DNA from: Siccibacter colletis
Lineage (GTDB): Bacteria; Pseudomonadota; Gammaproteobacteria; Enterobacterales; Enterobacteriaceae
NCBI RefSeq assembly: GCF_000696575.1
Contig: NZ_JMSQ01000007.1
Coordinates: 126,001 to 190,000 of the forward strand
Direction of reading: 5' to 3'
Length of the DNA: 64,000 nucleotides
Shown here: positions 38,781 to 50,000 of the stretch, in pieces
How positions within the stretch are numbered: position 1 is the stretch's first letter
How the letters are laid out: every line of letters begins with the position of its first letter
Position numbers and translations under genes: made by a program
Notes under the pieces: generated by a model
What the model saw: only the letters and a program-made list of their open reading frames with translations
Databases searched by the model: none
What the model was told of the DNA's origin: nothing

Positions 38781-38804
38781 AGGCCGGTTCGCCGGCCTTT
38801 TTTC
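38781..38804 (+). terminator. ybiYW terminator
   Basis: A stem AGGCCGG / CCGGCCT with loop TTCG is followed by TTTTTT, 17 bp after the ybiW stop. Confidence 0.9.
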
Positions 38805-38927
38805 ATGGCGATAACCCACGGTTACCTGTTGTCAGGCCAGAAGAAGCGGAATTTTGCTTTCATTTTAGTCAGATTGTTGATTAAATCTGCAGTCGGAACA
38901 AAATCGCAAAAAAGTGACGCCAAACTA

Positions 38928-38955
38928 TTGCGGCAGGAAGGAATTCTCGTATAAT
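38928..38955 (+). promoter_or_regulatory. Promoter of the tRNA-Gly operon
   Basis: TTGCGG (38928-38933), a 16-bp spacer and a perfect TATAAT (38950-38955) are followed by the GC-rich discriminator GCGCCTCCCG. Transcription would start about 30 bp before the first tRNA. Typical stringently controlled stable-RNA promoter. Confidence 0.8.
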
Positions 38956-38994
38956 GCGCCTCCCGTGACGGTACAGAAATGTTTGTCACGCAGA

Positions 38995-39070
<76 letters not shown>

Positions 39071-39112
39071 AAATTTAAAAATGCCGTCAGGCACGCATCA
39101 AGCACCACCCAA

Positions 39113-39188
<76 letters not shown>

Positions 39189-39230
39189 AAATTTGAAAAT
39201 GCCGTCAGGCATGCATCAAGCACCACCCAA

Positions 39231-39306
<76 letters not shown>

Positions 39307-39585
39307 AATCTTCTTCATCATTTATGATTATCCACAGCGGAAACATCGTGCTGCGGACGATATTCATTTAAATGTCACACAGTTTTAAACAGAGTTATCC
39401 ACAGGCGCGTGAATTTTGATCGGCCACTAGTCGGATTATTATTATCTGGCAAGTTTCTATAAGTTATTGTTATTTATAATCTTATAATTTAACAAAAACG
39501 CCGCCTGGCTTGTTTGACGCTTTTATGGCCGTTGAATGACAAGGTATTTTTAATTTTATACACAATTATTCAGGCGCTCAGGCGC

Positions 39586-40725
39586 TCAGGCGTCACGCGG
39601 CAATCCCTTTTCCACTACCCGCACCAGACGCTGTTTTTGCGGCAACTGTACCTCCACGACATTCGCGTTTCGCTTAGCCAGCTGCTGTTCGATTGCCCAC
39701 TCAATATGCTCATCCAGAAGTGGATGCTCGCCCTGACGCTGCTGCAGCGCCTGCAACACGGCTTCATCCCAGGGCGCGTTGCCCAGCGCTACCGCAATAT
39801 TGCGCAGCCAGCGCAGATGACCGATACGGCGAATCGCCGACCCTTCCGTAACTTTCAGAAACCGCGCTTCGCTCCAGGCAAACAGTTCAATCAGTGCCGG
39901 GGCGTGAAGCGCCTGGCGTGGGCTGAAGTCCGGCTCGTCCGTAAGCTGCGAGAAGCGGTTCCACGGGCAGATAAGCTGACAGTCGTCGCAGCCGTAGATA
40001 CGGTTACCGATGAGCGGGCGAAATTCTTCCGGGATCGCGCCTTCTAATTCAATCGTGAGATAGGAGATGCAGCGGCGGGCATCCACCGTGTATGGCTCGA
40101 CGATGGCGCCGGTGGGGCAGATGGTCATACAGGCCACGCAACGCCCACAGCCCTCCTCAACGGGGGAATCAACCGGCAGAGGGAGATCGATCAGCAGCTC
40201 GCCGAGGAAAAAGAACGAACCGGCATCGCGGCTAAGAATAAGTGAGTGCTTACCTGTCCATCCGAGGCCAGCTTTTTCCGCCAGCGGACGCTCCAGAATG
40301 GGCGCGGAGTCGACAAAGGGTCTAAAATTCAGCGTGGAACAGTGCTGCTGGATCATCTCGCCCAGCTTTTTCAGGCGGTTACGTAACAGTTTATGGTAAT
40401 CGCGTCCGAGCGCGTAGCGGCTTACATACCCCAGCGTCGGGTTTTTTAGCGTGCTGGCAAACGCCGCGTTGGCGGGCAGATAATTCATGCGCACGCTGAT
40501 GACGCGCAGTGTACCGGGCAGCAGTTCGTGAGGGCGAGCGCGCATCATACCGTGACGCGCCATCCACTCCATTTCGCCGTGATACTGCTTATCAAGCCAC
40601 GCCTGCAGCTTTGGCTCGCTGGCGCTGAGATCGGTATCGGTGATACCCACCTGCTGGAAACCCAGTTCGGTACCCCACTGTTTAATATTTTGCGCTAACT
40701 GATTGAGATCGAGGGGCTGAGACAT
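39586..40725 (-). CDS. queG: Epoxyqueuosine reductase QueG
   Basis: A cobalamin-dependent enzyme (379 aa) performing the last step of queuosine synthesis in tRNA. It has two 4Fe-4S clusters: CGRCVACMTICPTGA and CDDCQLICPWNRFS. The N-terminal LDLNQLAQNIKQWGTELGFQ matches E. coli. Its ATG overlaps the nnrD ATG by 2 bp on the other strand, so each gene's leader lies in the other's coding sequence, as in E. coli. Confidence 0.96.
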   Translation of the reverse strand: MSQPLDLNQLAQNIKQWGTELGFQQVGITDTDLSASEPKLQAWLDKQYHGEMEWMARHGMMRARPHELLPGTLRVISVRMNYLPANAAFASTLKNPTLGYVSRYALGRDYHKLLRNRLKKLGEMIQQHCSTLNFRPFVDSAPILERPLAEKAGLGWTGKHSLILSRDAGSFFFLGELLIDLPLPVDSPVEEGCGRCVACMTICPTGAIVEPYTVDARRCISYLTIELEGAIPEEFRPLIGNRIYGCDDCQLICPWNRFSQLTDEPDFSPRQALHAPALIELFAWSEARFLKVTEGSAIRRIGHLRWLRNIAVALGNAPWDEAVLQALQQRQGEHPLLDEHIEWAIEQQLAKRNANVVEVQLPQKQRLVRVVEKGLPRDA

Positions 40726-42232
40726 GACGGACCATAAGATTAAAACTCACCCGGCCAGTATACCACACTCGGTCTGGCCGGCGGACTGGCTGCGCGCGGC
40801 GGAACGCGAGGCGGCGGACTGTCTGGGCATCACGCTTTTCGAGCTTATGCAGCGCGCCGGCGAGGCGGCGTTTCGCCTCACGCGTGAATGCTATCCTGAT
40901 GCGCAGCACTGGCTGGTGCTGTGCGGGCACGGCAATAACGGCGGCGACGGTTACGTGGTGGCCCGCCTGGCGCAGAGTGCGGGCGTCACGGTCACGTTGA
41001 TGGCACTGGAAAGCGATAAGCCGCTGCCGGAAGAGGCGCAGGCCGCGCGTCAGGCGTGGCTTGATGCGGGTGGCGAGATCCACGCTGCTGACGCAATCTG
41101 GCCGGAAACGGTCGAGGTCATCATTGATGGGCTGTTGGGTACCGGCATCCACGATGCGCCGCGCGAGGCGGTCAGTGCGCTGATTGATAACGCTAACGCC
41201 CATCCTGCGCCGGTCATCGCGCTGGATATTCCCTCCGGACTGCTGGCAAATACCGGCGCCACCCCCGGCGCGGTGATAAACGCTGCGCATACCCTGACGT
41301 TTATCGCCCTGAAACCGGGGCTGCTGACCGGCAACGCGCGGGATGTTACCGGACGTCTGCATCATCATGCCCTCGGGCTGGAGAGCTGGCTTGCCGGGCA
41401 TCAGGCACCGATTATGCGCTTCGCTGCCCCGGATCTCGGCCGCTGGCTGACACCTCGCCGTCCCACCTCCCACAAGGGTGATAACGGCAGGCTGCTGATT
41501 ATCGGCGGCGACAGCGGCACTGCCGGAGCGATCCGCATGGCGGGTGAGGCGGCGCTGCGAGCCGGTGCCGGGCTGGTGCGGGTATTGACGCGTGCGGAAA
41601 ATATTGGCCCGCTGCTGACCGCCCGCCCGGAACTGATGGTGCAGGAGCTGACGGACGCTACGCTGGAGCAGGGCCTTGAGTGGGCTGACGTGCTGGTGAT
41701 TGGTCCCGGACTGGGTCAGGAGAAATGGGGCAAACGCGCGCTGCAAAAAGCCGGGAACTTTCGCAAGCCCATGCTGTGGGATGCGGATGCGCTCAACCTT
41801 CTGGCAATCCACCCCGATAAACGTCACAATCGCGTCATTACGCCGCACCCAGGCGAGGCGGCGCGGCTGCTGCACTGTAGCGTGGCGGAAGTGGAGAGCG
41901 ACCGCTTACTTTCAGCACGACGTCTGGTACAACAGTACGGCGGCATCGTGGTGCTGAAAGGCGCAGGAACCGTGGTGGCGGATGAATCCCACCTGGCGCT
42001 GATCGATGCGGGCAATGCCGGTATGGGCAGCGGCGGCATGGGCGACGTGCTTTCTGGTATCGCAGGTGCGATGTTGAGCCAGAAGCTGGAAACCTACGAA
42101 GCGGCCTGCGCGGCCTGTGTGGCGCACGGCGCGGCGGCAGATGAAGTTGCCAGCCGAACCGGCACCCGAGGAATGCTGGCGACGGATCTCTTTTCGACGC
42201 TGCACTATTTTGTTAACCCGGAAATGAACTGA
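40724..42232 (+). CDS. nnrD: Bifunctional NAD(P)HX epimerase/dehydratase
   Basis: A metabolite-repair enzyme (502 aa; NnrR/Nnr, formerly YjeF). The N-terminal epimerase domain (about 15-220) has CGHGNNGGDGYVVARL and GLLGTGIHDAPRE; the C-terminal ADP-dependent dehydratase (about 230-500) has KGDNGRLLIIGGDSGTAGA and GGMGDVLSGIAGAML. It converts damaged, hydrated NAD(P)H back to the normal coenzyme. First of a tightly packed co-directional run reaching hflC. Confidence 0.95.
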   Translation: MTDHKIKTHPASIPHSVWPADWLRAAEREAADCLGITLFELMQRAGEAAFRLTRECYPDAQHWLVLCGHGNNGGDGYVVARLAQSAGVTVTLMALESDKPLPEEAQAARQAWLDAGGEIHAADAIWPETVEVIIDGLLGTGIHDAPREAVSALIDNANAHPAPVIALDIPSGLLANTGATPGAVINAAHTLTFIALKPGLLTGNARDVTGRLHHHALGLESWLAGHQAPIMRFAAPDLGRWLTPRRPTSHKGDNGRLLIIGGDSGTAGAIRMAGEAALRAGAGLVRVLTRAENIGPLLTARPELMVQELTDATLEQGLEWADVLVIGPGLGQEKWGKRALQKAGNFRKPMLWDADALNLLAIHPDKRHNRVITPHPGEAARLLHCSVAEVESDRLLSARRLVQQYGGIVVLKGAGTVVADESHLALIDAGNAGMGSGGMGDVLSGIAGAMLSQKLETYEAACAACVAHGAAADEVASRTGTRGMLATDLFSTLHYFVNPEMN

Positions 42233-42240
42233 CCTGAACC

Positions 42241-42711
42241 ATGATGAATCGTGTTATTCCCCTATCCGACGAACAGGCGACTTTAACTCTTGGCACGCGC
42301 GTGGCGCAGGCCTGTGAAGGGGCCACGATAATTTACCTTTATGGCGATCTGGGGGCGGGAAAAACTACCTTCAGCCGCGGTTTCTTGCAGGCGTTGGGCC
42401 ATGCGGGCAACGTGAAAAGCCCGACCTACACGCTGGTGGAGCCGTATACCCTCGATAATTTGATGGTGTACCACTTCGATCTCTATCGTCTGGCCGACCC
42501 CGAAGAGCTGGAGTTTATGGGTATCCGCGACTACTTCACTAACGACGCTATCTGCCTCGTTGAATGGCCGCAGCAGGGCGCGGGCGTGCTGCCGGAACCG
42601 GATATTAAGATCCATATTGATTATCAGGCCCAGGGACGCGAAGCCCGCGTTGAGGCGGTTTCCGCATCGGGCGAGACGTTACTGGCGCGGCTTGCCGCTG
42701 CACAAGGATGA
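42241..42711 (+). CDS. tsaE: tRNA t6A synthesis ATPase TsaE
   Basis: A P-loop ATPase (156 aa) that works with TsaB, TsaC and TsaD to make threonylcarbamoyl-adenosine at tRNA position 37. Walker A is [10 protein letters not shown], followed by [10 protein letters not shown] and a Trp-containing VEWPQQG. It starts 8 bp after nnrD; E. coli has the same neighbours. Confidence 0.96.
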   Translation: MMNRVIPLSDEQATLTLGTRVAQACEGATIIYLYGDLGAGKTTFSRGFLQALGHAGNVKSPTYTLVEPYTLDNLMVYHFDLYRLADPEELEFMGIRDYFTNDAICLVEWPQQGAGVLPEPDIKIHIDYQAQGREARVEAVSASGETLLARLAAAQG

Positions 42712-42715
42712 CAGC

Positions 42716-44056
42716 ATGAGAATTCGCGTAAAAGAGTGGTTGATGGCCGCACTGCTGTTGCTGTGTGCACCGGCTTTTGCGGCGAGTTTATCTGATATTC
42801 AGGTGTCGAACGGCGACCGCCAGGCACGTATCACGTTTAGTTTTGTCGGTGAGCCGGACTATGCCTTCAGCCAGCAGGGTAAGCGCAGCGTCGCCCTCGA
42901 CATCAAACAGACAGGGGTGATTCAGGGGCTGCCGCTCAACTTCAGCGGCGATAACCTGGTAAAAAGCATTCGCTCCGGTACGCCGAAAGATAACCAGTCG
43001 CTGCGGCTGGTGGTGGATCTCACCCAGAACGGGAAAACCCGGGCGGTAAAGCAGAAGAACGGTGCTAACTATACGGTGGTGTTTACCATCAATGCTGATG
43101 CGCCGCGTCCGCCGCCAGCCCCGGTCGTGGCGCAGCGCAGCGCGCCGCAGCCCGTCGCGCGTCCGTCACAGCCCGCGCAGCCGGTTAAAAACCCCTTCAA
43201 TGACAGCAGCGACCGCACAACCAGCGTAGTCAGCAGCAACACCACGACGCGCCCGGTTGCACAGGCCCGCGCACCCGCAGGATCGGGGCAGGTGGTGGTG
43301 GCGATTGACGCCGGTCACGGCGGTCAGGACCCGGGTGCCATTGGACAGGGCGGCACGCGTGAGAAAAATGTCACCATCGCTATCGCCCGTAAACTGCGCA
43401 CGCTGCTCAATGCTGACCCAATGTTCAAAGGCGTGCTCACCCGCGACGGCGACTACTTTATTTCAGTGATGGGCCGCTCGGACGTGGCGCGTAAGCAGAA
43501 CGCCAATGTGCTGGTGTCTATCCACGCTGACGCCGCGCCAAACCGTCAGGCGAAAGGAGCCTCGGTGTGGGTGCTTTCTAACCGTCGCGCTAACAGCGAG
43601 ATGGCGGGCTGGCTTGAGCAGCACGAGAAGCAGTCGGAACTGCTGGGCGGCGCGGGCGACGTGCTGGCCAACAGCGACGCCGATAAGTATCTCAGCCAGG
43701 CGGTACTGGATTTGCAGTTCGGACATTCCCAGCGCGTCGGGTATGATGTGGCGACCAAAGTGCTGAGCGAAATGCAGCGTGTCGGTTCCCTGCACAAGCG
43801 CCGCCCGGAACACGCCAGTCTGGGCGTGCTGCGCTCTCCGGATATTCCTTCTCTGCTGGTGGAAACCGGGTTTATCAGCAACAGCAGCGAAGAGCGTCTG
43901 CTGGCGAGTGACGATTACCAGCAGCAGATCGCCGACGCCATCTATAAGGGGTTGCGCAACTATTTCCTGGCGCACCCGCTACAGTCCGCGCCCGATAGCC
44001 AGAGCAGCCAGACCGTGCGTTCTGGCCAGGCGGGTAGCGGAATGTTGACCAACTAA
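42716..44056 (+). CDS. amiB: N-acetylmuramoyl-L-alanine amidase AmiB
   Basis: A periplasmic septal amidase (446 aa) that splits peptidoglycan during division after activation by EnvC. The signal peptide ends APAFA; an AMIN septum-targeting domain is at about 25-125, a Pro/Gln-rich linker at 130-190, and Amidase_3 at about 195-425 (zinc site in [12 protein letters not shown], Glu in VETGFISN). ATG 42716 follows AAGGA. The LysM domain of E. coli AmiB is not needed in this length and is not evident here. Confidence 0.95.
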   Translation: MRIRVKEWLMAALLLLCAPAFAASLSDIQVSNGDRQARITFSFVGEPDYAFSQQGKRSVALDIKQTGVIQGLPLNFSGDNLVKSIRSGTPKDNQSLRLVVDLTQNGKTRAVKQKNGANYTVVFTINADAPRPPPAPVVAQRSAPQPVARPSQPAQPVKNPFNDSSDRTTSVVSSNTTTRPVAQARAPAGSGQVVVAIDAGHGGQDPGAIGQGGTREKNVTIAIARKLRTLLNADPMFKGVLTRDGDYFISVMGRSDVARKQNANVLVSIHADAAPNRQAKGASVWVLSNRRANSEMAGWLEQHEKQSELLGGAGDVLANSDADKYLSQAVLDLQFGHSQRVGYDVATKVLSEMQRVGSLHKRRPEHASLGVLRSPDIPSLLVETGFISNSSEERLLASDDYQQQIADAIYKGLRNYFLAHPLQSAPDSQSSQTVRSGQAGSGMLTN

Positions 44057-44065
44057 GGAGTAGCC

Positions 44066-45940
44066 ATGCCGATTCAGATCCTGCCGCCACAGCTTGCGAA
44101 CCAGATTGCCGCTGGCGAAGTGGTGGAGCGCCCTGCGTCGGTGGTGAAAGAGCTTATCGAGAACAGTCTCGATGCGGGCGCAACGCGCATCGATATCGAT
44201 ATTGAACGCGGCGGCGCGAAGCTTATCCGCATCCGCGACAACGGCGTAGGCATTGGCAAAGACGAGCTGGCGCTGGCGCTGGCGCGTCACGCGACCAGCA
44301 AAATTGCCTCGCTCGACGACCTTGAGGCCATCATCAGTCTTGGTTTTCGCGGTGAAGCACTGGCCAGTATCAGCTCGGTGTCGCGCCTCACGCTCACTTC
44401 CCGCACTCAGGAGCAGCAGGAGGCCTGGCAGGCCTATGCCGAAGGGCGTGATATGGACGTGACGGTGAAACCTGCCGCGCATCCGGTTGGCACCACGCTG
44501 GAAGTCCTCGACCTCTTCTACAACACCCCGGCGCGCCGCAAGTTTATGCGCACCGAGAAAACCGAATTTACGCATATTGATGAAGTGGTTCGCCGCATTG
44601 CGCTGGCGCGGTTTGATGTCACCATTAACCTGAGCCACAACGGCAAAATGGTGCGTCAGTATCGCGCCGTGCCGCAGGGCGCACCGCGCGAGCGTCGGCT
44701 GGGCGCAATTTGCGGCACGCCGTTCCTGGAAAAAGCGCTGGCGATTGAGTGGCAGCATGGCGATCTGGCGCTGCGTGGCTGGGTCGCTGAGCCAACCAGC
44801 ACCGCGCTGGGTGATATTCAGTATTGCTACGTCAATGGTCGTATGATGCGCGATCGGTTAATTAACCACGCGATTCGCCAGGCCTGCGAAGACAAACTCG
44901 GCGCGGGCGATCAGCCGGCGTATGTGCTCTATCTGGAAATTGACCCGCATCAGGTAGACGTCAACGTCCATCCGGCCAAGCATGAAGTGCGGTTCCATCA
45001 GTCGCGGCTGGTGCATGATTTCATCTACCAGGGTGTGGTAACCGTGCTGCAACCCCAGGCCGAGCCCGCGCTGCCCCTGAGCACCGTGCCGGAACCGGAA
45101 GCGCCGCGTTGGCAGCCGGAAAACCGCGTAGCGGCGGGGAAAAATCACTTTTCCGATCCTGCAAAGGCGCGGGACAGCGCTCCGCGCTACGAGGCCGGGG
45201 AGCGCCAGGCGGCAACCGGTGCTTCTTCCGCACCGCGTCAGAGCGCGGGAGTCAGCTGGCCCAACGCTCAGCCTGGCTATCAGAAACAGCAGGGGGCGCT
45301 CTATCAAAAGCTGATGGAAACCCCGGCGGCGGATAATCGCACGCCAACCGTCACACCGCCGCCAGCGCTGAAGCATGATGCGCACTCCCACAGCTTTGGA
45401 CGTGTACTCACCATTATTGAACCGCATTTTGCGCTGATGGAACGTGAGTCCACGCTGGCACTGCTGGCGCTACCGGTGGCAGAGCGCTGGCTCAGACAAG
45501 CGCAGCTGGTGCCGGGCAGCGAAAAGCTCTGCGCGCAGCCGCTGCTGATTCCGGTTCGTCTGAAAGTGGGGCCGCAAGAGCTGAAAACGGTGGCGCAGAC
45601 CCAGGCGCTGCTGGCAAAAATGGGTATCGAACTGTTAACTGACTCGCAACATGTGACGATTCGGGCGGTGCCTTTACCCTTACGCCAACAAAATTTACAA
45701 ATCTTGATTCCTGAACTGATAGGCTACCTGGCGCAGCAGACAGAGTCGCGAGAAGAGGACGTAGCCCAATGGCTGGCACGTCATCTGGCAAGTGAACACC
45801 AGCAGTGGAACATGGCCCAGGCCATCTCCTTACTGGCTGAACTTGAGCGACTGTGTCCGCAACTGGTGAAGTCACCGCCTGGTGGTTTGTTACAACCTGT
45901 TGATTTACATCCGGCGATGAAAGCCCTGAACCATGACTGA
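44066..45940 (+). CDS. mutL: DNA mismatch repair protein MutL
   Basis: A GHKL ATPase (624 aa) linking MutS recognition to MutH nicking. ATP-site motifs are [19 protein letters not shown] and [11 protein letters not shown] variable linker (about 340-440) rich in Pro, Ala and Gln precedes the C-terminal dimerisation domain. The endonuclease metal motif of MutH-less bacteria is not seen, as expected. The end overlaps miaA by 8 bp. Confidence 0.98.
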   Translation: MPIQILPPQLANQIAAGEVVERPASVVKELIENSLDAGATRIDIDIERGGAKLIRIRDNGVGIGKDELALALARHATSKIASLDDLEAIISLGFRGEALASISSVSRLTLTSRTQEQQEAWQAYAEGRDMDVTVKPAAHPVGTTLEVLDLFYNTPARRKFMRTEKTEFTHIDEVVRRIALARFDVTINLSHNGKMVRQYRAVPQGAPRERRLGAICGTPFLEKALAIEWQHGDLALRGWVAEPTSTALGDIQYCYVNGRMMRDRLINHAIRQACEDKLGAGDQPAYVLYLEIDPHQVDVNVHPAKHEVRFHQSRLVHDFIYQGVVTVLQPQAEPALPLSTVPEPEAPRWQPENRVAAGKNHFSDPAKARDSAPRYEAGERQAATGASSAPRQSAGVSWPNAQPGYQKQQGALYQKLMETPAADNRTPTVTPPPALKHDAHSHSFGRVLTIIEPHFALMERESTLALLALPVAERWLRQAQLVPGSEKLCAQPLLIPVRLKVGPQELKTVAQTQALLAKMGIELLTDSQHVTIRAVPLPLRQQNLQILIPELIGYLAQQTESREEDVAQWLARHLASEHQQWNMAQAISLLAELERLCPQLVKSPPGGLLQPVDLHPAMKALNHD

Positions 45941-46883
45941 AGTAAGCAAGACTGGCCTGCCACAGGCAATTTTTTTAATGGGGCCGACGGCCTCGGGTAA
46001 GACAGCGCTGGCAATAAACCTGCGGAAAACATTACCGGTAGAGTTGATTAGCGTAGACTCCGCCCTTATCTACAAGGGAATGGACGTCGGCACTGCGAAA
46101 CCGACCGCCGAGGAGCAGGCGCAGGCGCCGCACCGGCTGTTGGATATCCTCGACCCGGCGCAGGCCTATTCCGCCGCTGACTTCCGCCGCGATGCACTGG
46201 CTGAAATGGCGGAGATCACCGCAGCCGGGAGAATCCCACTGCTGGTGGGCGGAACCATGTTGTACTTCAAAGCGTTACTCGAAGGACTGTCGCCGTTGCC
46301 GTCGGCAGATCCGGAGGTCAGGGCAAAAATCGAACAACAGGCAGCAGAGCAGGGATGGGACGTACTGCACCAGCAACTCCAGTCAATTGACCCGGTTGCG
46401 GCAGCACGGATTCATCCAAATGATCCGCAAAGGCTTTCCCGGGCACTGGAAGTTTTTTTCATTTCGGGTAAAACTTTAACGGATCTGACGCAAACGTCAG
46501 GAGACGCTCTGCCTTACCAGGTGCATCAGTTCGCCATCGCCCCGGCGAGCCGTGAACTGCTCCATCAACGAATTGAGCAGCGTTTTCATCAGATGTTAGC
46601 TTCAGATTTTGAAGCTGAAGTGCGGGCGCTTTTTGCTCGCGGAGATTTGCATACGGAGATGCCTTCCGTTCGTTGTGTGGGTTACCGACAGATGTGGTCA
46701 TATCTGGAGGGTGAAATATCACACGATGAAATGGTTTATCGAGGTATTTGCGCCACGAGGCAGTTGGCGAAGCGCCAGATGACCTGGCTGCGAGGCTGGA
46801 AAGAGGTGCACTGGTTAGACAGTGAACAGCCTCAACAGGCTCTCGACAGCGTTCTCCAGGTTGTTGGTGCCGGGCAACACTAA
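45933..46883 (+). CDS. miaA: tRNA dimethylallyltransferase MiaA
   Basis: A 316-aa enzyme that adds a dimethylallyl group to A37 of tRNAs reading UNN codons. The P-loop is [12 protein letters not shown] and the [16 protein letters not shown] motif is intact; the tRNA-binding region [11 protein letters not shown] is near 250. Its start overlaps mutL. hfq follows after 93 bp, matching the E. coli amiB-mutL-miaA-hfq-hflX order. Confidence 0.97.
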   Translation: MTEVSKTGLPQAIFLMGPTASGKTALAINLRKTLPVELISVDSALIYKGMDVGTAKPTAEEQAQAPHRLLDILDPAQAYSAADFRRDALAEMAEITAAGRIPLLVGGTMLYFKALLEGLSPLPSADPEVRAKIEQQAAEQGWDVLHQQLQSIDPVAAARIHPNDPQRLSRALEVFFISGKTLTDLTQTSGDALPYQVHQFAIAPASRELLHQRIEQRFHQMLASDFEAEVRALFARGDLHTEMPSVRCVGYRQMWSYLEGEISHDEMVYRGICATRQLAKRQMTWLRGWKEVHWLDSEQPQQALDSVLQVVGAGQH

Positions 46884-46976
46884 ATGTGTACAATCAACTC
46901 GTATTGCGCGGATTTTAGGTAGTTTTCAGGACCACATGGTTCTAAGTACAAAACAAGCATATAAGGAAAAGATAGA

Positions 46977-47288
46977 ATGGCTAAGGGGCAATCTTTACAA
47001 GATCCGTTCTTGAACGCACTGCGTCGCGAACGTGTTCCAGTTTCTATTTATTTGGTGAATGGTATTAAGCTGCAAGGTCAGATTGAGTCTTTCGATCAGT
47101 TTGTGATCCTGTTGAAAAACACAGTTAGCCAGATGGTCTATAAGCACGCCATTTCTACTGTTGTTCCGTCTCGTCCGGTCTCTCATCACAGCAATAACAC
47201 CGGCGGCGGTTCCAACAATAACTACCATCACGGTAGCAACGCGCAGGGTAGTGCTGCGCCGCAGCAAGACAGCGAAGACGCCGAGTAA
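46977..47288 (+). CDS. hfq: RNA chaperone Hfq
   Basis: The 103-aa hexameric Sm-like chaperone for small regulatory RNAs. It begins [20 protein letters not shown]; Sm2 contains [15 protein letters not shown]. The C-terminal tail is His/Asn/Gly-rich and ends in an acidic DSEDAE, which helps RNA release. AAGGAAAAG precedes the ATG. Confidence 0.98.
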   Translation: MAKGQSLQDPFLNALRRERVPVSIYLVNGIKLQGQIESFDQFVILLKNTVSQMVYKHAISTVVPSRPVSHHSNNTGGGSNNNYHHGSNAQGSAAPQQDSEDAE

Positions 47289-47363
47289 GGCTGACGGCTG
47301 TTGTTCCATGTCGGGGAACCAGTTCAGCTGTGTTCCCCGCTGGTATTTTATGAGGGTTTACGC

Positions 47364-48644
47364 TTGTTTGACCGTTATGATGCCGGTGAGCAGGCGGTGC
47401 TGGTACACATCTATTTTACGCAAGATAAAGACATGGAAGACCTCCAGGAGTTTGAATCTCTGGTCTCTTCCGCTGGTGTCGAAACGTTGCAGGTGGTTAC
47501 CGGTAGCCGCAAAGCACCGCACCCCAAGTATTTTGTTGGTGAAGGTAAGGCAGTCGAAATTGCCGATGCAGTAAAAGCCACTGGGGCATCAGTCGTGCTT
47601 TTTGACCATGCGTTGACACCTGCTCAGGAACGTAACCTTGAGCGTTTATGCGAGTGCCGCGTTATCGACCGCACTGGCCTGATCCTTGATATTTTTGCTC
47701 AGCGTGCCCGCACCCATGAAGGGAAGCTGCAGGTTGAGCTTGCGCAGCTGCGCCATCTCGCCACTCGCCTTGTGCGTGGCTGGACCCACCTTGAGCGTCA
47801 GAAAGGCGGGATTGGTCTGCGCGGCCCCGGTGAAACCCAGCTGGAAACCGACCGTCGCCTGCTGCGCAACCGAATCATGCAAATCCTCTCGCGCCTTGAG
47901 AAGGTAGAAAAACAACGAGAACAGGGGCGCCGGTCACGAACCAAAGCCGATGTGCCAACCGTCTCGCTGGTGGGCTACACCAACGCCGGTAAATCCACCC
48001 TGTTTAACCAGATAACCGAAGCCCGCGTCTATGCGGCGGACCAGCTGTTCGCCACGCTCGACCCGACGCTTCGCCGCATCGACGTCGCCGACGTCGGTGA
48101 AACGGTGCTTGCCGATACCGTAGGGTTTATCCGCCATCTGCCGCACGACCTGGTTGCGGCATTTAAAGCGACCCTGCAGGAGACGCGTCAGGCGACGCTG
48201 CTGCTGCACGTCATCGACGCGGCGGACGTTCGCATGCAGGAAAACATCGACGCGGTGAATATCGTGCTCGAAGAGATCGATGCTAACGAGATCCCGACGT
48301 TACTGGTGATGAACAAGATCGACGCGCTGGAGGATTTCCAGCCGCGCATCGACCGTGATGAAGAGAACAAGCCCATACGCGTCTGGCTTTCTGCGCAGAC
48401 GGGTGAGGGAGTGCCACTGCTTTTCCAGGCTCTGACGGAACGGCTGTCAGGTGAAATTGCGCAGCACACGCTGCGCCTGCCACCAGATGCCGGGCGTCTG
48501 CGGAGCCGTTTTTATCAGCTTCAGGCGATAGAAAAAGAGTGGATGGAAGAGGACGGCAGCGTTGGCATACAGATCCGTATGCCGGTAGTTGACTGGCGTC
48601 GTCTCTGTAAACAAGAACCAGCCCTGGTGGATTACGTTATCTGA
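47364..48644 (+). CDS. hflX: Ribosome-splitting GTPase HflX
   Basis: An Obg-related GTPase (426 aa) that splits stalled or heat-damaged 70S ribosomes. The N-terminal HflX domain contains [15 protein letters not shown] and [18 protein letters not shown]1 is [12 protein letters not shown]3 DTVGFI, G4 NKID. The start is TTG 47364 ([13 protein letters not shown]), with TGAGGG upstream, giving the E. coli length; the longer frame begins within non-coding leader. Confidence 0.96.
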   Translation: MFDRYDAGEQAVLVHIYFTQDKDMEDLQEFESLVSSAGVETLQVVTGSRKAPHPKYFVGEGKAVEIADAVKATGASVVLFDHALTPAQERNLERLCECRVIDRTGLILDIFAQRARTHEGKLQVELAQLRHLATRLVRGWTHLERQKGGIGLRGPGETQLETDRRLLRNRIMQILSRLEKVEKQREQGRRSRTKADVPTVSLVGYTNAGKSTLFNQITEARVYAADQLFATLDPTLRRIDVADVGETVLADTVGFIRHLPHDLVAAFKATLQETRQATLLLHVIDAADVRMQENIDAVNIVLEEIDANEIPTLLVMNKIDALEDFQPRIDRDEENKPIRVWLSAQTGEGVPLLFQALTERLSGEIAQHTLRLPPDAGRLRSRFYQLQAIEKEWMEEDGSVGIQIRMPVVDWRRLCKQEPALVDYVI

Positions 48645-48734
48645 CCGGCTGGCTGCCTGAAGAATTTTCCCCTCTCTGGGGGGTACCCAAAAGATGTCGG
48701 GTATATCACCGCACAACAATTATGGAGCATAAAC

Positions 48735-49997
48735 ATGGCGTGGAATCAGCCCGGTAATAACGGACAGGACCGCGACCCGTGGGGAAGCAGCAAACCAGGC
48801 GGCAACTCTGGGGGAAATAAGGGTGGACGTGAACAAGGGCCGCCCGATCTGGATGATATCTTCCGTAAGCTGAGCAAAAAGCTCGGTGGTTTCGGCGGTG
48901 GTAAAGGTTCAGGCGACAATAACGGTAGCGCACCGCAGGGGCCGCGTAACCATATGGGCGGGCGTATTGTCACTATCGCTGCCGCCGCTGCTGTGATTAT
49001 CTGGGCGGCCAGCGGGTTCTATACCATTAAAGAAGCCGAGCGCGGTGTGGTTACCCGATTCGGCGAGTTCAACCGTCTGGTTGAGCCGGGTTTGAACTGG
49101 AAGCCGACGTTTATCGACGATGTGGTTGCGGTGAACGTTGAGTCCGTACGCGAGCTGGCCGCCTCAGGCGTGATGCTGACCTCGGACGAAAACGTGGTGC
49201 GCGTGGAGATGAACGTACAGTACCGCGTTACCGATCCGCGTCATTATCTGTTCAGCGTAACCAGCGCCGACGACAGCCTGCGTCAGGCTACCGACAGCGC
49301 GCTGCGTGGCGTTATCGGTAAATACACCATGGATCGCATCCTGACCGAAGGCCGTACCGTTATTCGTAGCGATACCCAGCGTGAACTGGAAGAGACCATT
49401 AAGCCGTACAACATGGGTATCACCCTGCTGGACGTCAACTTCCAGGCAGCCCGTCCGCCGGAAGAGGTGAAGGCCGCATTTGATGACGCCATTGCCGCCC
49501 GTGAAAACGAGCAGCAGTACATCCGTGAGGCAGAAGCTTACAGCAACGAAGTTCAGCCGCGGGCTAACGGTCAGGCGCAGCGTATTCTTGAAGAAGCGCG
49601 CGCGTATAAGACCCAGACCGTGCTGGAAGCGCAGGGTGAAGTTGCACGCTTCGCTAAAATCCTGCCGGAGTATAAAGCGGCACCGGAAATCACCCGCGAG
49701 CGTCTCTACATCGAGACCATGGAGCGCGTGCTGAGCCATACCCGTAAAGTGCTGGTCAACGATAAAGGCGGCAACCTGATGGTGCTTCCGCTCGACCAGA
49801 TGCTGAAAGGCAATGCGGCTCCGGCTGCAAAAAATGATAACAGCGGTGATAACTCTCTGCTGCGTCTGCCGCCGGCGTCATCCAATACCGGCAGCAACCG
49901 CGCCAGCAGCGCATCGTCGTCATCATCGAATGCCGATATCATGGACCAACGCCGCGCCAACGCGCAGCGTAACGACTACCAACGCCCAGGGGAATAA
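48735..49997 (+). CDS. hflK: FtsH modulator HflK
   Basis: A membrane-anchored SPFH/prohibitin protein (420 aa) that with HflC forms a large cage around FtsH and limits its proteolysis. The Gly-rich cytoplasmic N-terminus (1-75) precedes one membrane helix (about 80-98, IVTIAAAAAVIIWAASGFY). The SPFH domain follows at about 100-260, then a coiled coil and a Ser/Asn-rich tail. hflC begins 3 bp after its stop. Confidence 0.97.
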   Translation: MAWNQPGNNGQDRDPWGSSKPGGNSGGNKGGREQGPPDLDDIFRKLSKKLGGFGGGKGSGDNNGSAPQGPRNHMGGRIVTIAAAAAVIIWAASGFYTIKEAERGVVTRFGEFNRLVEPGLNWKPTFIDDVVAVNVESVRELAASGVMLTSDENVVRVEMNVQYRVTDPRHYLFSVTSADDSLRQATDSALRGVIGKYTMDRILTEGRTVIRSDTQRELEETIKPYNMGITLLDVNFQAARPPEEVKAAFDDAIAARENEQQYIREAEAYSNEVQPRANGQAQRILEEARAYKTQTVLEAQGEVARFAKILPEYKAAPEITRERLYIETMERVLSHTRKVLVNDKGGNLMVLPLDQMLKGNAAPAAKNDNSGDNSLLRLPPASSNTGSNRASSASSSSSNADIMDQRRANAQRNDYQRPGE

Positions 49998-50000
49998 ACG

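Noticed and set aside
42560..42715. Longer N-terminus for amiB
   Set aside because: It overlaps tsaE in another frame and would bury the obvious signal peptide that begins at 42716.
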